Assembly: GCF_003675385.1 (NCBI RefSeq)
Contig: NZ_RCWZ01000002.1
Span: 310,001 to 374,000 of the forward strand
From: Mucilaginibacter kameinonensis
GTDB lineage: Bacteria; Bacteroidota; Bacteroidia; Sphingobacteriales; Sphingobacteriaceae
Direction: 5' to 3'
Length of the DNA stretch: 64,000 nt
In this document: one piece after another, positions 45,766 to 54,073 of the stretch
Layout of the letters: each line of letters begins with the position of its first letter
Numbering within the stretch: position 1 is the first letter of the stretch
The notes under the pieces: model-generated
The model's database searches: none
Seen by the model: the letters and a program-made list of their open reading frames with translations, nothing else
What the model was told of the DNA's origin: nothing
Translations under genes and position numbers: made by a program

Positions 45766-48243
45766 ATGGAAAGTAATACCCCACCAAATCCGGAACTGAT
45801 AACCAGTAAGTTGGTTGAAGTTGAGAACCTGATAGAGGAAGAAGAGGAGTTTCACCATCTTAACAACCCTGCCGATGGTATTAAGCCAGTAGTTAAAAAA
45901 TATCTCGGTATACCTACCCGGGCTTCACAATCGGGGAATAAATTCTACTTTACTGATGGCGACGCCAAAGTTGAGGTAATAGTTGTAGCCGATGAAATTA
46001 TCCGGGTACGGTTAGCACCTCATGGCGTGTTTCTTGATGATTTTTCGTACGGTGTACCTAAGTTGCCTACAAAGCATGTTGATTATAATTTGCATGAAGA
46101 CGACAACGAGTTCAGGGTATCAACCTATAAAGTAAATTGCCATATCCGTAAAAAAGACTTCTTTATTTCTTTTTCGGATAGCAGCAACCATGTTACCAGC
46201 ATGGATGCTGTGCCTATGCACTGGGAAGAGAACGTACAGGATGGTGGCTACTATGTGTTTTGCACCAAAACCTGTGCAACCGACGAAAGCTTTTTTGGTT
46301 TGGGTGATAAACCTACCGAGTTTAACCTGCGTGGCAAAAGGCTTAAAAACTGGAATACCGATGCTTACTCGTTCCAGTGGAACCAGGATCCCCTTTACCG
46401 TAGTATCCCTTTTTACATCAGCGTAAACGAGGGCATAGCACACGGTATCTTCTTTGATAATACATTTAAAGCGCAGTTTGACTTTGGAGCCGAAGACAGG
46501 ACTAAAACAAGTTTCTGGGCAGATGGCGGCGAACTGCAATACTACTATATCCACGGCCCTCACATGATGGACGTGGTAAAAAGCTACCATACCTTAACCG
46601 GTACGCACCCTATGCCACCGCTTTGGGCCCTGGGTTACCACCAATGCCGCTGGAGCTATTATCCGGAGGCTAAGGTGAGGAAGATAGCCAGAGGTTTCCG
46701 CGAAAACCAGATTCCTTGCGATGGTATCTACCTTGATATCGATTATATGGATGGTTACCGCTGCTTTACCTGGAACCGCAAGTACTTCCCCGATCCTAAA
46801 AAAATGATCAGCGAGCTTGCTGCCGATGGCTTTAAAACCGTGGTAATTATTGATCCGGGTATCCGTGTAGATGATAACTATTCGGTGTTTAAAGAAGGTA
46901 AGGAAAAGAAATATTTCTGCCGCCGTAGCGATGATTACTTTATGGAAGGCCACGTATGGCCGGGCCGTTGCCAGTTCCCCGATTTTACCAACCCCGAAGT
47001 TCGTGAATGGTGGGGCGGTTTGTTTGACGAACTGGTGCAGATGGGCGTTGCCGGTGTTTGGAACGATATGAACGAGCCTGCCGTATTTGGTGCAGGAACC
47101 TTCCCCGATGATGTGCGCCACCAGTATGATGGTTACCGCGGATCGCACCGTAAGGCACATAATATTTACGGCATGCAGATGGTGCGTTCAACCTATGAAG
47201 GTTTACGCAAAATCATGAAAAATAAACGCCCTTTCACTATTACAAGGGCAGGCTATTCTGGCGTACAGCGCTTTTCATCGGTGTGGACCGGCGATAACGT
47301 AGCCTCATGGGAACACCTGAAACTGGGTAATATCCAGTGCCAGCGTTTATCAATTTCAGGTATACCGTTTTGTGGTACCGATATTGGCGGCTTTAGCGGC
47401 GAGCCTGATGGCGAACTGTTTACCCGCTGGATCCAGATGGGTACCTTCTCGCCGTTTATGCGTGCGCACTCGGCAGGTGATACCAAAGAGCGTGAGCCAT
47501 GGAGCTTTGGCGAACCGTTTACCGCTATCAACCGTAAATTTATTGAGTTACGTTACCGCCTGATCCCTTACCTGTACTCTATATTCTGGGAGCATCACCG
47601 TTACGGTTTCCCTATTTTGAGGCCGATAGTAATGCATGAGCAGGATACGCAATTGAACCACTTCCGCCAGGATGAGTTTACTTATGGCGATAAGATTTTG
47701 GTTTGCCCGGTAATGGAACCTGGTCAGCTCAAGCGTAATGTTTACCTGCCAAAAGGAAAATGGTACAATTTCTGGACTTACGAGGTTGTTGACGGCGGTA
47801 AGGAAGTATCGGTTGATACCCCGCTTGAAACCATGCCTTTGTTTGTAAAAGCAGGCTCAGTAATTCCCGAATACCCGGTAATGCAATACGTTGGTCAGAA
47901 GGAAATTGAAGAAGTGAAGCTGAATATCTACTACACAGATTATGAAGTAAATTCATTCCTGTTTGAAGATTACGGCGAAACTTTTGCCTACGAGCAGGAC
48001 ATTTACCTCGAAAAGAAATTTGTGGTAAATGGAAGTTCAAGAGCCGTAACTATCGATCAAAGTATGGAAGGTTTATACACTCCACGTTACGATGGTTATC
48101 ATTTTAACCTGATAGGCTTACCATTCGCGCCAACTAAGATAACTGTTGATGGCAAGGATGTAAAAGAGTTTCAGGTAAATGAGGATAAAACTGTTGAGTT
48201 TAAATACACTAAAAACTTTAAACATATTGAAATAAGCAAGTAA
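45766..48243 (+). CDS. GH31 family alpha-glucosidase
   Basis: 825 aa, no signal peptide, so probably cytoplasmic. Nucleophile Asp434 in GVWNDMNEPAVFG and acid/base Asp510 in SVWTGDNVASW are both intact. The sequence also has GYHQCRWSYYPEAKVRKIA and the distal beta-sandwich domains. It would release glucose from the non-reducing end of maltodextrins or isomalto-oligosaccharides. The first 40 residues are acidic (ENLIEEEEEFHHL). It has its own promoter and terminator, within the glucan locus. Confidence 0.92.
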   Translation: MESNTPPNPELITSKLVEVENLIEEEEEFHHLNNPADGIKPVVKKYLGIPTRASQSGNKFYFTDGDAKVEVIVVADEIIRVRLAPHGVFLDDFSYGVPKLPTKHVDYNLHEDDNEFRVSTYKVNCHIRKKDFFISFSDSSNHVTSMDAVPMHWEENVQDGGYYVFCTKTCATDESFFGLGDKPTEFNLRGKRLKNWNTDAYSFQWNQDPLYRSIPFYISVNEGIAHGIFFDNTFKAQFDFGAEDRTKTSFWADGGELQYYYIHGPHMMDVVKSYHTLTGTHPMPPLWALGYHQCRWSYYPEAKVRKIARGFRENQIPCDGIYLDIDYMDGYRCFTWNRKYFPDPKKMISELAADGFKTVVIIDPGIRVDDNYSVFKEGKEKKYFCRRSDDYFMEGHVWPGRCQFPDFTNPEVREWWGGLFDELVQMGVAGVWNDMNEPAVFGAGTFPDDVRHQYDGYRGSHRKAHNIYGMQMVRSTYEGLRKIMKNKRPFTITRAGYSGVQRFSSVWTGDNVASWEHLKLGNIQCQRLSISGIPFCGTDIGGFSGEPDGELFTRWIQMGTFSPFMRAHSAGDTKEREPWSFGEPFTAINRKFIELRYRLIPYLYSIFWEHHRYGFPILRPIVMHEQDTQLNHFRQDEFTYGDKILVCPVMEPGQLKRNVYLPKGKWYNFWTYEVVDGGKEVSVDTPLETMPLFVKAGSVIPEYPVMQYVGQKEIEEVKLNIYYTDYEVNSFLFEDYGETFAYEQDIYLEKKFVVNGSSRAVTIDQSMEGLYTPRYDGYHFNLIGLPFAPTKITVDGKDVKEFQVNEDKTVEFKYTKNFKHIEISK

Positions 48244-48327
48244 CCTTAATTGAGGTTAAAGCTGAAAGGCGAAAGGCTAAAGGTAGCTGCAGCCTTGCAA
48301 ATCGATAAGTAAAAGCATTCATTTGAT

Positions 48328-48369
48328 AACGCCATTGCCCGTAGCAGTACGAAGCAATGGCGTTTTTTA
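48328..48369 (+). terminator. Rho-independent terminator of the GH31 gene
   Basis: AACGCCATTGC pairs with GCAATGGCGTT, followed by a T6 run; about 85 bp after the stop. Confidence 0.85.
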
Positions 48370-48385
48370 TTTGCTATGCGGTGGT

Positions 48386-48440
48386 GTCGTCCGTCCGTAA
48401 CCCTGTGTCACTATGCTTTTGGGACGGAGATGGACAGGTA
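48386..48440. repeat. Module A repeat
   Basis: GTCGTCCGTCCGTAACCCTG with GTGTCACTATGCTTTTGGGA and GGACAG. Immediately followed by module B. Confidence 0.82.
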
Positions 48441-48447
48441 ACGTCTT

Positions 48448-48543
48448 TTTGTCTGAACTCGAATTTTTTGAATTATAGGAATGATCAGAATGCTTAGTAA
48501 ATTCAGTAAATTCTCTTAATTCGATGAATTCGAGTTCAGACAA
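48448..48543. repeat. Module B inverted repeat
   Basis: TTGTCTGAACTCGAATT on the left, GAATTCGAGTTCAGACAA on the right. GAATT-like words recur about every 10 bases, with the complementary AATTC words on the other half. Confidence 0.88.
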
Positions 48544-48639
48544 TTTTGCGTTAGGGATAGGAGCGGATACCGGCCTGTGGCTAATGCCTGTGCAGTATGA
48601 GCGGATAGCCCGCCCGTCAGCTGACGGGAACGCCCATAT
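48544..48639. repeat. Module C repeat
   Basis: TTTTGCGTTAGGGATAGGAG, GCGGATACCGG, GAGCGGATAGCCCG and a CCGTCAGCTGACGG palindrome. Also at 53641 and 56935, with a truncated copy at 60417. Confidence 0.85.
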
Positions 48640-48660
48640 CGGTTTGCAGTTCTTTTCTTT

Positions 48661-48755
48661 TTGTCTGAACTCGAATTTTTTGAATTATAGGAATAGGCAG
48701 AACGCTTTGCAAATTCAATAAATTCTCTTAATCCCATAAATTCCGGTTCAGACAA
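48661..48755. repeat. Module B inverted repeat (second copy)
   Basis: Same ends (TTGTCTGAACTCG and CCGGTTCAGACAA) but the central words have changed; no A or C attached. Confidence 0.85.
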
Positions 48756-48889
48756 AATATTCAGACAATTAAAATAAATCTCCAAAACCCTGCATAATAT
48801 ATTAATCCTGTTATATTTGATTGCATATAAACCAAACTCATTCCTGTGATTTGGGTTATCTATTAACACCCTAACAGGTTATCTATATC

Positions 48890-51202
48890 ATGGCCAAAAA
48901 AACAACTCAAACCGAAAATCCCTTACCGGAAGCAAAACCCGTAAAGGAGACAAAAGCCGTCACTAAGGTCAAAGCCGATAAAGTAACGCCTGAAACAGGA
49001 AGTCCGGAGCCTAAAAAAGCAGCTAAAACTAAAGCCGTAGCCGCCGGAAAGCCAGCTGCTGAAAAGAAAGCTGCAACAGCTAAAGCAAAAACCGTTGCTG
49101 CCGAAAAGCCGGCTGCTGTTAAAAAAGCTGCGCCGGCCAAAACTGAAGCAACAGCTGCCGAAAAGCCTGCTGCTGTCAAAAAAGCTCCTGCACCGGCAAA
49201 AGCCAAAGCAGTTAAAGCTGAGAAACCTGCAGAAACCACTCCCGTACAGCAGCCTGTGAAGCTTAAAGCTGTTGAACCATATAGTCGTTTTACCGATTTT
49301 GACATCAGTTTATTTAAGTCGGGAAGGCATTATAAGCTGTACGAAAAACTGGGTTCGCATGTGGTAGAATACCAAGGTGTTGTTGGTACTTATTTTGCCG
49401 TTTGGGCTCCAAACGCGCAATATGTATCGGTAATAGGTAATTTCAACGGCTGGAACCGAGGTTCGCACAGTTTGAATGCCCGTTGGGATTCGTCGGGGAT
49501 TTGGGAAGGTTTTATACCTAATATTGGTGTGGGCGAAACCTATAAATATTTTATTAATTCATCAAGCGGCGAAGACCTGGAAAAAAGCGATCCCTTTGCT
49601 TTGCGCTGGGAACTGCCGCCGCGTACAGCATCAATAGTTGCTGATACCTATTACGAGTGGAAAGACCAGGACTGGATGAAAAACCGCCAGGAGCATAACG
49701 GGCTGGATAAACCTTATTCGGTTTATGAGGTGCATTTAGGCTCATGGGCACGCAACTGGGAAAGCCCCGATGAGTTTTTGACCTATACACAGCTTGCCAA
49801 AAAAATGGTGCCTTACGTTAAGGAAATGGGCTTTACACATGTGGAGTTTATGCCGATAATGGAGCACCCATACTACCCAAGCTGGGGTTACCAGGTGAGT
49901 GGTTACTTTGCGGCAGCATCGCGCTATGGTACGCCACAGGAATTGATGTACCTGATTGAAGAGTTTCACAAAGCTGGTATTGGCGTGATACTGGATTGGG
50001 TGCCGTCGCATTTTCCGGGAGATATTCACGCGTTATACAGGTTTGACGGTACGCACCTTTATGAGCATGCTGATTCAAGAAAAGGTTTCCACCCCGATTG
50101 GAAATCATACATATTTAACTACGGTCGTAACGAGGTTAAGGCATTCCTGATCAGTAACGCCCTGTTTTGGCTCGATAGGTACCACGCCGATGGCTTGCGT
50201 GTAGATGCGGTAGCTTCAATGCTGTACCTCGACTACTCCCGCAAGCATGGCGAGTGGGAAGCCAACATGTACGGCGGTAACGAAAACCTTGAAGCCATAT
50301 CATTCCTGAAGGAATTTAATGAGGCGGTGTACAGCCATTTCCCATCGGCACAAACCATTGCCGAAGAATCAACTTCGTTTACAGGTGTTAGTCGCCCGGT
50401 TTATTTGGGTGGCTTGGGCTTTGGTATGAAGTGGATGATGGGCTGGATGCATGATACCATTGGCTACTTTAAAGAGGATCCGATACACCGCAAGTATCAC
50501 CATAACGAAATTACTTTTAGCACGATATACGCCTTTACCGAAAACTTTATGCTGCCATTCTCGCACGATGAGGTGGTGTATGGCAAGGGCAGTATGCTGC
50601 GCAAAATGCCGGGCGATGAGTGGAGGCAGTTTGCCAACCTGCGTTTAATGTATAGTTACATGTTTACCCATCCGGGTACCAAGCTGTTGTTTATGGGGGC
50701 CGAGTTTGGTCAGGGAGATGAATGGGATTTCAGCCGCTCGTTACAATGGCATGTACTGCAGTATCCAAACCACCGGGGTATTAGCGAAACGGTTAAGGCG
50801 CTTAACCACCTGTACCGCGATGAACCTGCATTGTACGAAAAGGCATTTGCTTTTGATGGTTTTGAATGGGTTGACGGCGGCAATGCCAACGACTCGATAC
50901 TGGTATACCGCCGTAAGGGGCATGACAGTAAAAACGACCTGATGATTGTGCTGAACATGACGCCGGTTATCCGCAGGGATTACCGCATAGGTGTACCTGC
51001 GGCAGGTAAATGGAAGGAAATATTTAACTCCGACCAGGAAAAATACTGGGGCAGCGGCATCATTAACTATGATCCGGTAAGTACCGAACCTGTTAAATGG
51101 CATGGCAAGGCACAGTCAATTAAGATCACGATACCACCATTGGCAGCAGCCATATTTAAACTGGCGCCAGATGTACCTGCCAAATATGAATTGAAGAAAT
51201 AG
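48890..51202 (+). CDS. glgB: 1,4-alpha-glucan branching enzyme with a long Ala/Lys/Pro N-terminal tail
   Basis: 770 aa. Residues 1 to about 125 are a low-complexity tail of KAAPAKTEATAAEKPAAVKK-type repeats, reminiscent of histone H1-like proteins. A CBM48 module (FAVWAPNAQYVSVIGNFNGW) and the GH13 barrel follow, with Asp439 (DGLRVDAVASM), Glu492 (IAEESTSF) and Asp560 (FSHDEVV) as catalytic residues. It transfers alpha-1,4 chain segments to alpha-1,6 branches in glycogen. The tail is coded in the same style as the enzyme and no in-frame start lies just after it, so it appears genuine. Last gene of the glucan locus. Confidence 0.94.
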   Translation: MAKKTTQTENPLPEAKPVKETKAVTKVKADKVTPETGSPEPKKAAKTKAVAAGKPAAEKKAATAKAKTVAAEKPAAVKKAAPAKTEATAAEKPAAVKKAPAPAKAKAVKAEKPAETTPVQQPVKLKAVEPYSRFTDFDISLFKSGRHYKLYEKLGSHVVEYQGVVGTYFAVWAPNAQYVSVIGNFNGWNRGSHSLNARWDSSGIWEGFIPNIGVGETYKYFINSSSGEDLEKSDPFALRWELPPRTASIVADTYYEWKDQDWMKNRQEHNGLDKPYSVYEVHLGSWARNWESPDEFLTYTQLAKKMVPYVKEMGFTHVEFMPIMEHPYYPSWGYQVSGYFAAASRYGTPQELMYLIEEFHKAGIGVILDWVPSHFPGDIHALYRFDGTHLYEHADSRKGFHPDWKSYIFNYGRNEVKAFLISNALFWLDRYHADGLRVDAVASMLYLDYSRKHGEWEANMYGGNENLEAISFLKEFNEAVYSHFPSAQTIAEESTSFTGVSRPVYLGGLGFGMKWMMGWMHDTIGYFKEDPIHRKYHHNEITFSTIYAFTENFMLPFSHDEVVYGKGSMLRKMPGDEWRQFANLRLMYSYMFTHPGTKLLFMGAEFGQGDEWDFSRSLQWHVLQYPNHRGISETVKALNHLYRDEPALYEKAFAFDGFEWVDGGNANDSILVYRRKGHDSKNDLMIVLNMTPVIRRDYRIGVPAAGKWKEIFNSDQEKYWGSGIINYDPVSTEPVKWHGKAQSIKITIPPLAAAIFKLAPDVPAKYELKK

Positions 51203-51222
51203 CGATATCATTGCTATTCACA

Positions 51223-51255
51223 AGACTTACGAAGTTTCTAAAACTTCGTAAGTCT
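51223..51255 (+). terminator. Terminator-like hairpin after glgB
   Basis: AGACTTACGAAGTTT pairs perfectly with AAACTTCGTAAGTCT. The T-run after it is short. Same core as the repeat behind tyrS. Confidence 0.75.
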
Positions 51256-51308
51256 GTTATTTTCAGGTGAACAAGTTTAGCGCGATGTTGTTAAGTGTAT
51301 AAATAATA

Positions 51309-51500
51309 ATGAACCCCAAATTCAAATATCTTTATCTGATAGGCGGCATAGTAGCTACCATACTGCTTATTGTTCAAATTGTTACTACGTATCCTACGCC
51401 CAACACGGTAGGGATAATCCTTGGCGCATTGCCCGCTTTGGCCTTGTTTTACCTGTCGTACAAGGCATATCATGTTAAAAAGGATAATGAGTTGATGTGA
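51309..51500 (+). CDS. Small two-helix membrane protein
   Basis: 63 aa. Two hydrophobic stretches (YLIGGIVATILLIVQIV and VGIILGALPALALFYLSY) and a charged tail VKKDNELM. It is preceded by AT-rich sequence and followed immediately by the convergent STM3941-like gene. A small real gene is likely because of its balanced hydrophobic pattern, but no homologue is recognised. Confidence 0.55.
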   Translation: MNPKFKYLYLIGGIVATILLIVQIVTTYPTPNTVGIILGALPALALFYLSYKAYHVKKDNELM

Positions 51501-51502
51501 TT

Positions 51503-52060
51503 TTACTCCGCTGAAACTTCCCCCGATTTTTGCTTTGCTATTTTATTTTCGATCTGGGCTTTTAGCTCATACAGGTTGCATTGAAGGGTATTGGCCGAAA
51601 TTGCGATAGGCGATCCGTAGTTTTTATAGTTAAAGCCAAAGCTTTTCTTCTTAATTAGGTTTGTTTGCGCCGCTATATATTGCTCGGGATTTTTTAGGCA
51701 GATAATCAAAAATTGCTGGTTCATTACGCTGGAAACACTGACGCCGATAATATCGTCCCATGGAATTAAACCAATTGTCGCAGCACTTGAGTTATCATAT
51801 AGGCCATCGTTATTAATAATCATCCCCGGTTTTTTATCGCCCAGTTTTTTCAGGAAGAAAAAGGCAGCAAACCCAAAAAAGATAATAGAAGCGATAGAGG
51901 CGCCATATTTAACCAAAGCGTTGTCAAAAACAGGATTGCCAATATGCGGCTGACGAATCAATAACCAAAGCCCAATGGCAACAAAAGCCGTCGACCCCAA
52001 AAGGCCTTTTATTATTTTGCTTTTACTTAAGGGAATTTCGATAGGGGCGTTTGTTGTCAT
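51503..52060 (-). CDS. STM3941-family membrane protein
   Basis: 185 aa from the ATG at 52060, where the family start TNAPIEIPLSKSKII occurs; the 52132 frame adds 24 unrelated residues. Two N-terminal hydrophobic helices (LLGSTAFVAIGLWLLI and SIASIIFFGFAAFFFL) precede a soluble PH-like part (IPWDDIIGVSVSSVM). The order matches the STM3941 family, membrane proteins of unknown function. Monocistronic. Confidence 0.75.
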   Translation of the reverse strand: MTTNAPIEIPLSKSKIIKGLLGSTAFVAIGLWLLIRQPHIGNPVFDNALVKYGASIASIIFFGFAAFFFLKKLGDKKPGMIINNDGLYDNSSAATIGLIPWDDIIGVSVSSVMNQQFLIICLKNPEQYIAAQTNLIKKKSFGFNYKNYGSPIAISANTLQCNLYELKAQIENKIAKQKSGEVSAE

Positions 52061-52283
52061 GATTGAGTTAGGTTGTTTGTGTTGAGATTGGCTAATTGAG
52101 ACCAAGATAATACAGTTGCAGTTTATTATCAATGGTTTATAAACAATTACATTAGCTCTTTTATTGCGGTTTTGGCTTAATGGGATAGCAAATCCTCCAT
52201 AGTCACAAGTTATCCATCCACAGGCAATCGCTCAAGACCTGCGCCAGAAAGTGCATATCCTCACCATAAATATTCTCCATCAC

Positions 52284-52375
52284 GTCATTGCGAGGTACGA
52301 AGCAATCCCCTATAAGCAGAGCGGCCAGGCAGATCTCCCTGTACAGTTCGCGATTGCTTCGTTCCTCGCAATGAC
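52284..52375. repeat. D-family hairpin repeat
   Basis: GTCATTGCGAGGTACGAAGC on the left, GCTTCGTTCCTCGCAATGAC on the right. Confidence 0.9.
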
Positions 52376-52403
52376 GATTGTAGAGGAAATCCTTCTCCAT
52401 CGC

Positions 52404-52566
52404 GTCATTGCGAGGCACGAAGCAATCGCACGGAAGCCGAGCGGTTATGCAATTCCCCCTGTACAGTTCGCGATTGCTTCGTGCCTCGCAATGACGTGGT
52501 GGTGAAGCAGAGCGGCCAGGCAAATCTCCCTGTACAGTTCGCGATTGCTTCGTTCCTCGCAATGAC
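52404..52566. repeat. Compound D plus half-D repeat (163 bp)
   Basis: A full D copy (52404-52495) runs through GTGGTGGTGAAGCAGAG into a copy lacking the left arm (ends 52566). The same compound of the same length is at 53751-53913. Confidence 0.88.
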
Positions 52567-52618
52567 GATTTTTTTATTCTTTTCCCTGTCCGTCCGTCTA
52601 CCTGTGTCCAAGTCGTCT

Positions 52619-53395
52619 TTAGATGTTATCATAAGCATCGCATCTCCTAAACATTATAAACTGCTTTAAAGCCTTAAACTCGCCCTTCATTATCCAGGCT
52701 TCGGCAAGTTGGGTAATGTCATCAAGCGCATCATTCCATAGCTGGTTGTTAAAAACGCACTCGCCAATTATAGCGCCATCGGCGTTTTTGGAGATATAAA
52801 TTTTTAGCCAGTTGAATTTATTATTGGTTAAAAGAGGTTTAATTTTCTCCCTTAAAATTTCAAAAAGACATTTTCCATCCGGCATTTCTTCCCATTGTCC
52901 CTGTACCATTAAGTCGCCTAATTTAGGATGCCAAAGTACCTCCCGGTTGTTTGTTGTTATTAGCAAATCAACATCCGGATCATGTGTATCTGAAAAGCCT
53001 GCCATTATTGGCGAAAATGTACTATCAAGATAGTTATCTAACGCCGAATTTATCCTTTTATCAATCGTTTCGCCAAAACCAACAAGGCATTCATATATCC
53101 CTTTTGGAAAGTATACAGGATGTATTTTTAAGACGTTAACCTGCATAATAAAGGGGTGAGCACCGGGAATATCAACAATCGCAGCGGCAATTTCTATTTC
53201 CGAATCAACTATTAATGCAAGATATTGCGGGTGCCGCTCGATCTGATAACCCATATTGAGTAACCGGCTTTCAAGTGCTTCTGTAAGATAACCATTGTAT
53301 TCACTTTGCTGCATAGCAGGCTTTTCTTGCTGGGTTTGCGCAGTTAGTTGGATTGGTTCTGTCGGTTTTTTCTTAAAAAGGTCGAATAGCCCCAT
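52619..53395 (-). CDS. DUF6348-like protein
   Basis: 258 aa, soluble. MGLFDLFKKKP at the start, then two alpha/beta halves including VLKIHPVYFPKGIYECLVGFG and GECVFNNQLWNDALDDITQLA, consistent with the DUF6348 family. Function unknown. Its 3' end abuts a module A fragment, and it lies between two copies of the compound D element. No signal peptide or membrane helix. Confidence 0.6.
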   Translation of the reverse strand: MGLFDLFKKKPTEPIQLTAQTQQEKPAMQQSEYNGYLTEALESRLLNMGYQIERHPQYLALIVDSEIEIAAAIVDIPGAHPFIMQVNVLKIHPVYFPKGIYECLVGFGETIDKRINSALDNYLDSTFSPIMAGFSDTHDPDVDLLITTNNREVLWHPKLGDLMVQGQWEEMPDGKCLFEILREKIKPLLTNNKFNWLKIYISKNADGAIIGECVFNNQLWNDALDDITQLAEAWIMKGEFKALKQFIMFRRCDAYDNI

Positions 53396-53485
53396 GGTAG
53401 CTTTTTGTAATTTCCGGTTTAGTTATAAGCTGTGAAAAAGTTTCATAAAGATAATATAATTGATACAACCTATGAAGTGATGATG

Positions 53486-53541
53486 CCCGTCCGTCCGTAA
53501 CACTGTGTCACTGTACTTTTAGACCATGGCGGCCATACCTA
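53486..53541. repeat. Module A repeat
   Basis: CCCGTCCGTCCGTAACACTG with GTGTCACTGTACTTTTAGAC. Confidence 0.82.
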
Positions 53542-53546
53542 TCTTT

Positions 53547-53640
53547 TTGTCTGAACCCGAATTAAACGAATTATTGGAATTTATTGAATTTGCTAAGCAT
53601 TCTGTAAATTCATTAATTCCATGAATTCCGGTTCAGACAA
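53547..53640. repeat. Module B inverted repeat
   Basis: TTGTCTGAACCCGAATT to CCGGTTCAGACAA; differs from the copy at 56841 at one base out of 94. Confidence 0.92.
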
Positions 53641-53737
53641 TTTTGCGTTAGGGATAGGAGCGGATACCGGCCTTGTGATTAAGGCCTGTGCAGTATGAGC
53701 GGATAGCCCGGCCGTCAGCTGACGGGAACGCCCATAT
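53641..53737. repeat. Module C repeat
   Basis: Nearly identical to 56935-57030 (one substitution and one indel seen). Confidence 0.9.
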
Positions 53738-53750
53738 TCCTCGCCACGCC

Positions 53751-53913
53751 GTCATTGCGAGGAACGAAGCGATCCCCGACTTACAGAGTCGCCGAGCAAA
53801 TCCCCCTGTACAGTTCGCGATTGCTTCGTGCCTCGCAATGACGTGGTGGTGAAGCAGAGTCGCCGAGCAAATCCCCCTGTACGGTTCGCGATTGCTTCGT
53901 GCCTCGCAATGAC
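53751..53913. repeat. Compound D plus half-D repeat (163 bp)
   Basis: Full D (53751-53842) plus left-arm-less D (ends 53913), joined by GTGGTGGTGAAGCAGAG as at 52404. Confidence 0.9.
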
Positions 53914-53958
53914 GCTTTGATCTCCAACCTCTGATCACTACCCCAATACCGCACAATC

Positions 53959-54045
53959 ACTGTTCGAAAACGAACAGTTTCGTAGATTGTATTTTGATGT
54001 AAATAATTGATAGTCAGTGAATTAAAACTAAGGCATGCAATTGGC
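53959..54045 (+). promoter_or_regulatory. Candidate sigma-54 promoter with palindromic upstream activator site
   Basis: ACTGTTCG-AAAA-CGAACAGT (53959-53978) is a perfect palindrome with a 4-base centre. AGGCATGCAATTGGCT (54031-54046) has the invariant GG, a 10-base gap and the invariant GC of -24/-12 elements. Implied start of transcription about 54057, 17 bases before the ATG, with the palindrome centred near -88, a normal enhancer distance. Motifs seen directly; assignment to sigma-54 and an NtrC-type activator is inference. Confidence 0.55.
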
Positions 54046-54073
54046 TGACTTTCAGGTATAAACCGTTACAATT

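Larger units (their letters stand above)
48244..48889. other. 646-bp gap: terminator plus A-B-C-B repeat mosaic
   Basis: In order: terminator (48328-48369), module A (48386-48440), B (48448-48543), C (48544-48639), a second B (48661-48755), then about 130 bp before glgB. No gene seen. Confidence 0.7.
52061..52618. other. 558-bp gap with clustered D hairpins and a module A tail
   Basis: Holds D copies at 52284-52375 and 52404-52495, a half copy at 52504-52566 and a short module A (52586-52620) that runs into the end of the next gene. No gene seen. Confidence 0.65.
53396..54073. other. 678-bp gap: A-B-C-D block plus sigma-54 promoter
   Basis: Module A 53486-53541, B 53547-53640, C 53641-53737, compound D 53751-53913, then the candidate regulatory sites of the ABC permease gene (53959-54045). 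No gene seen. Confidence 0.7.

Noticed and set aside
52203..52562. 119-residue frame across several D repeats
   Set aside because: Composed of repeated SLRGTKQSR and NDVME-type words that come from the repeats; no independent coding signs.
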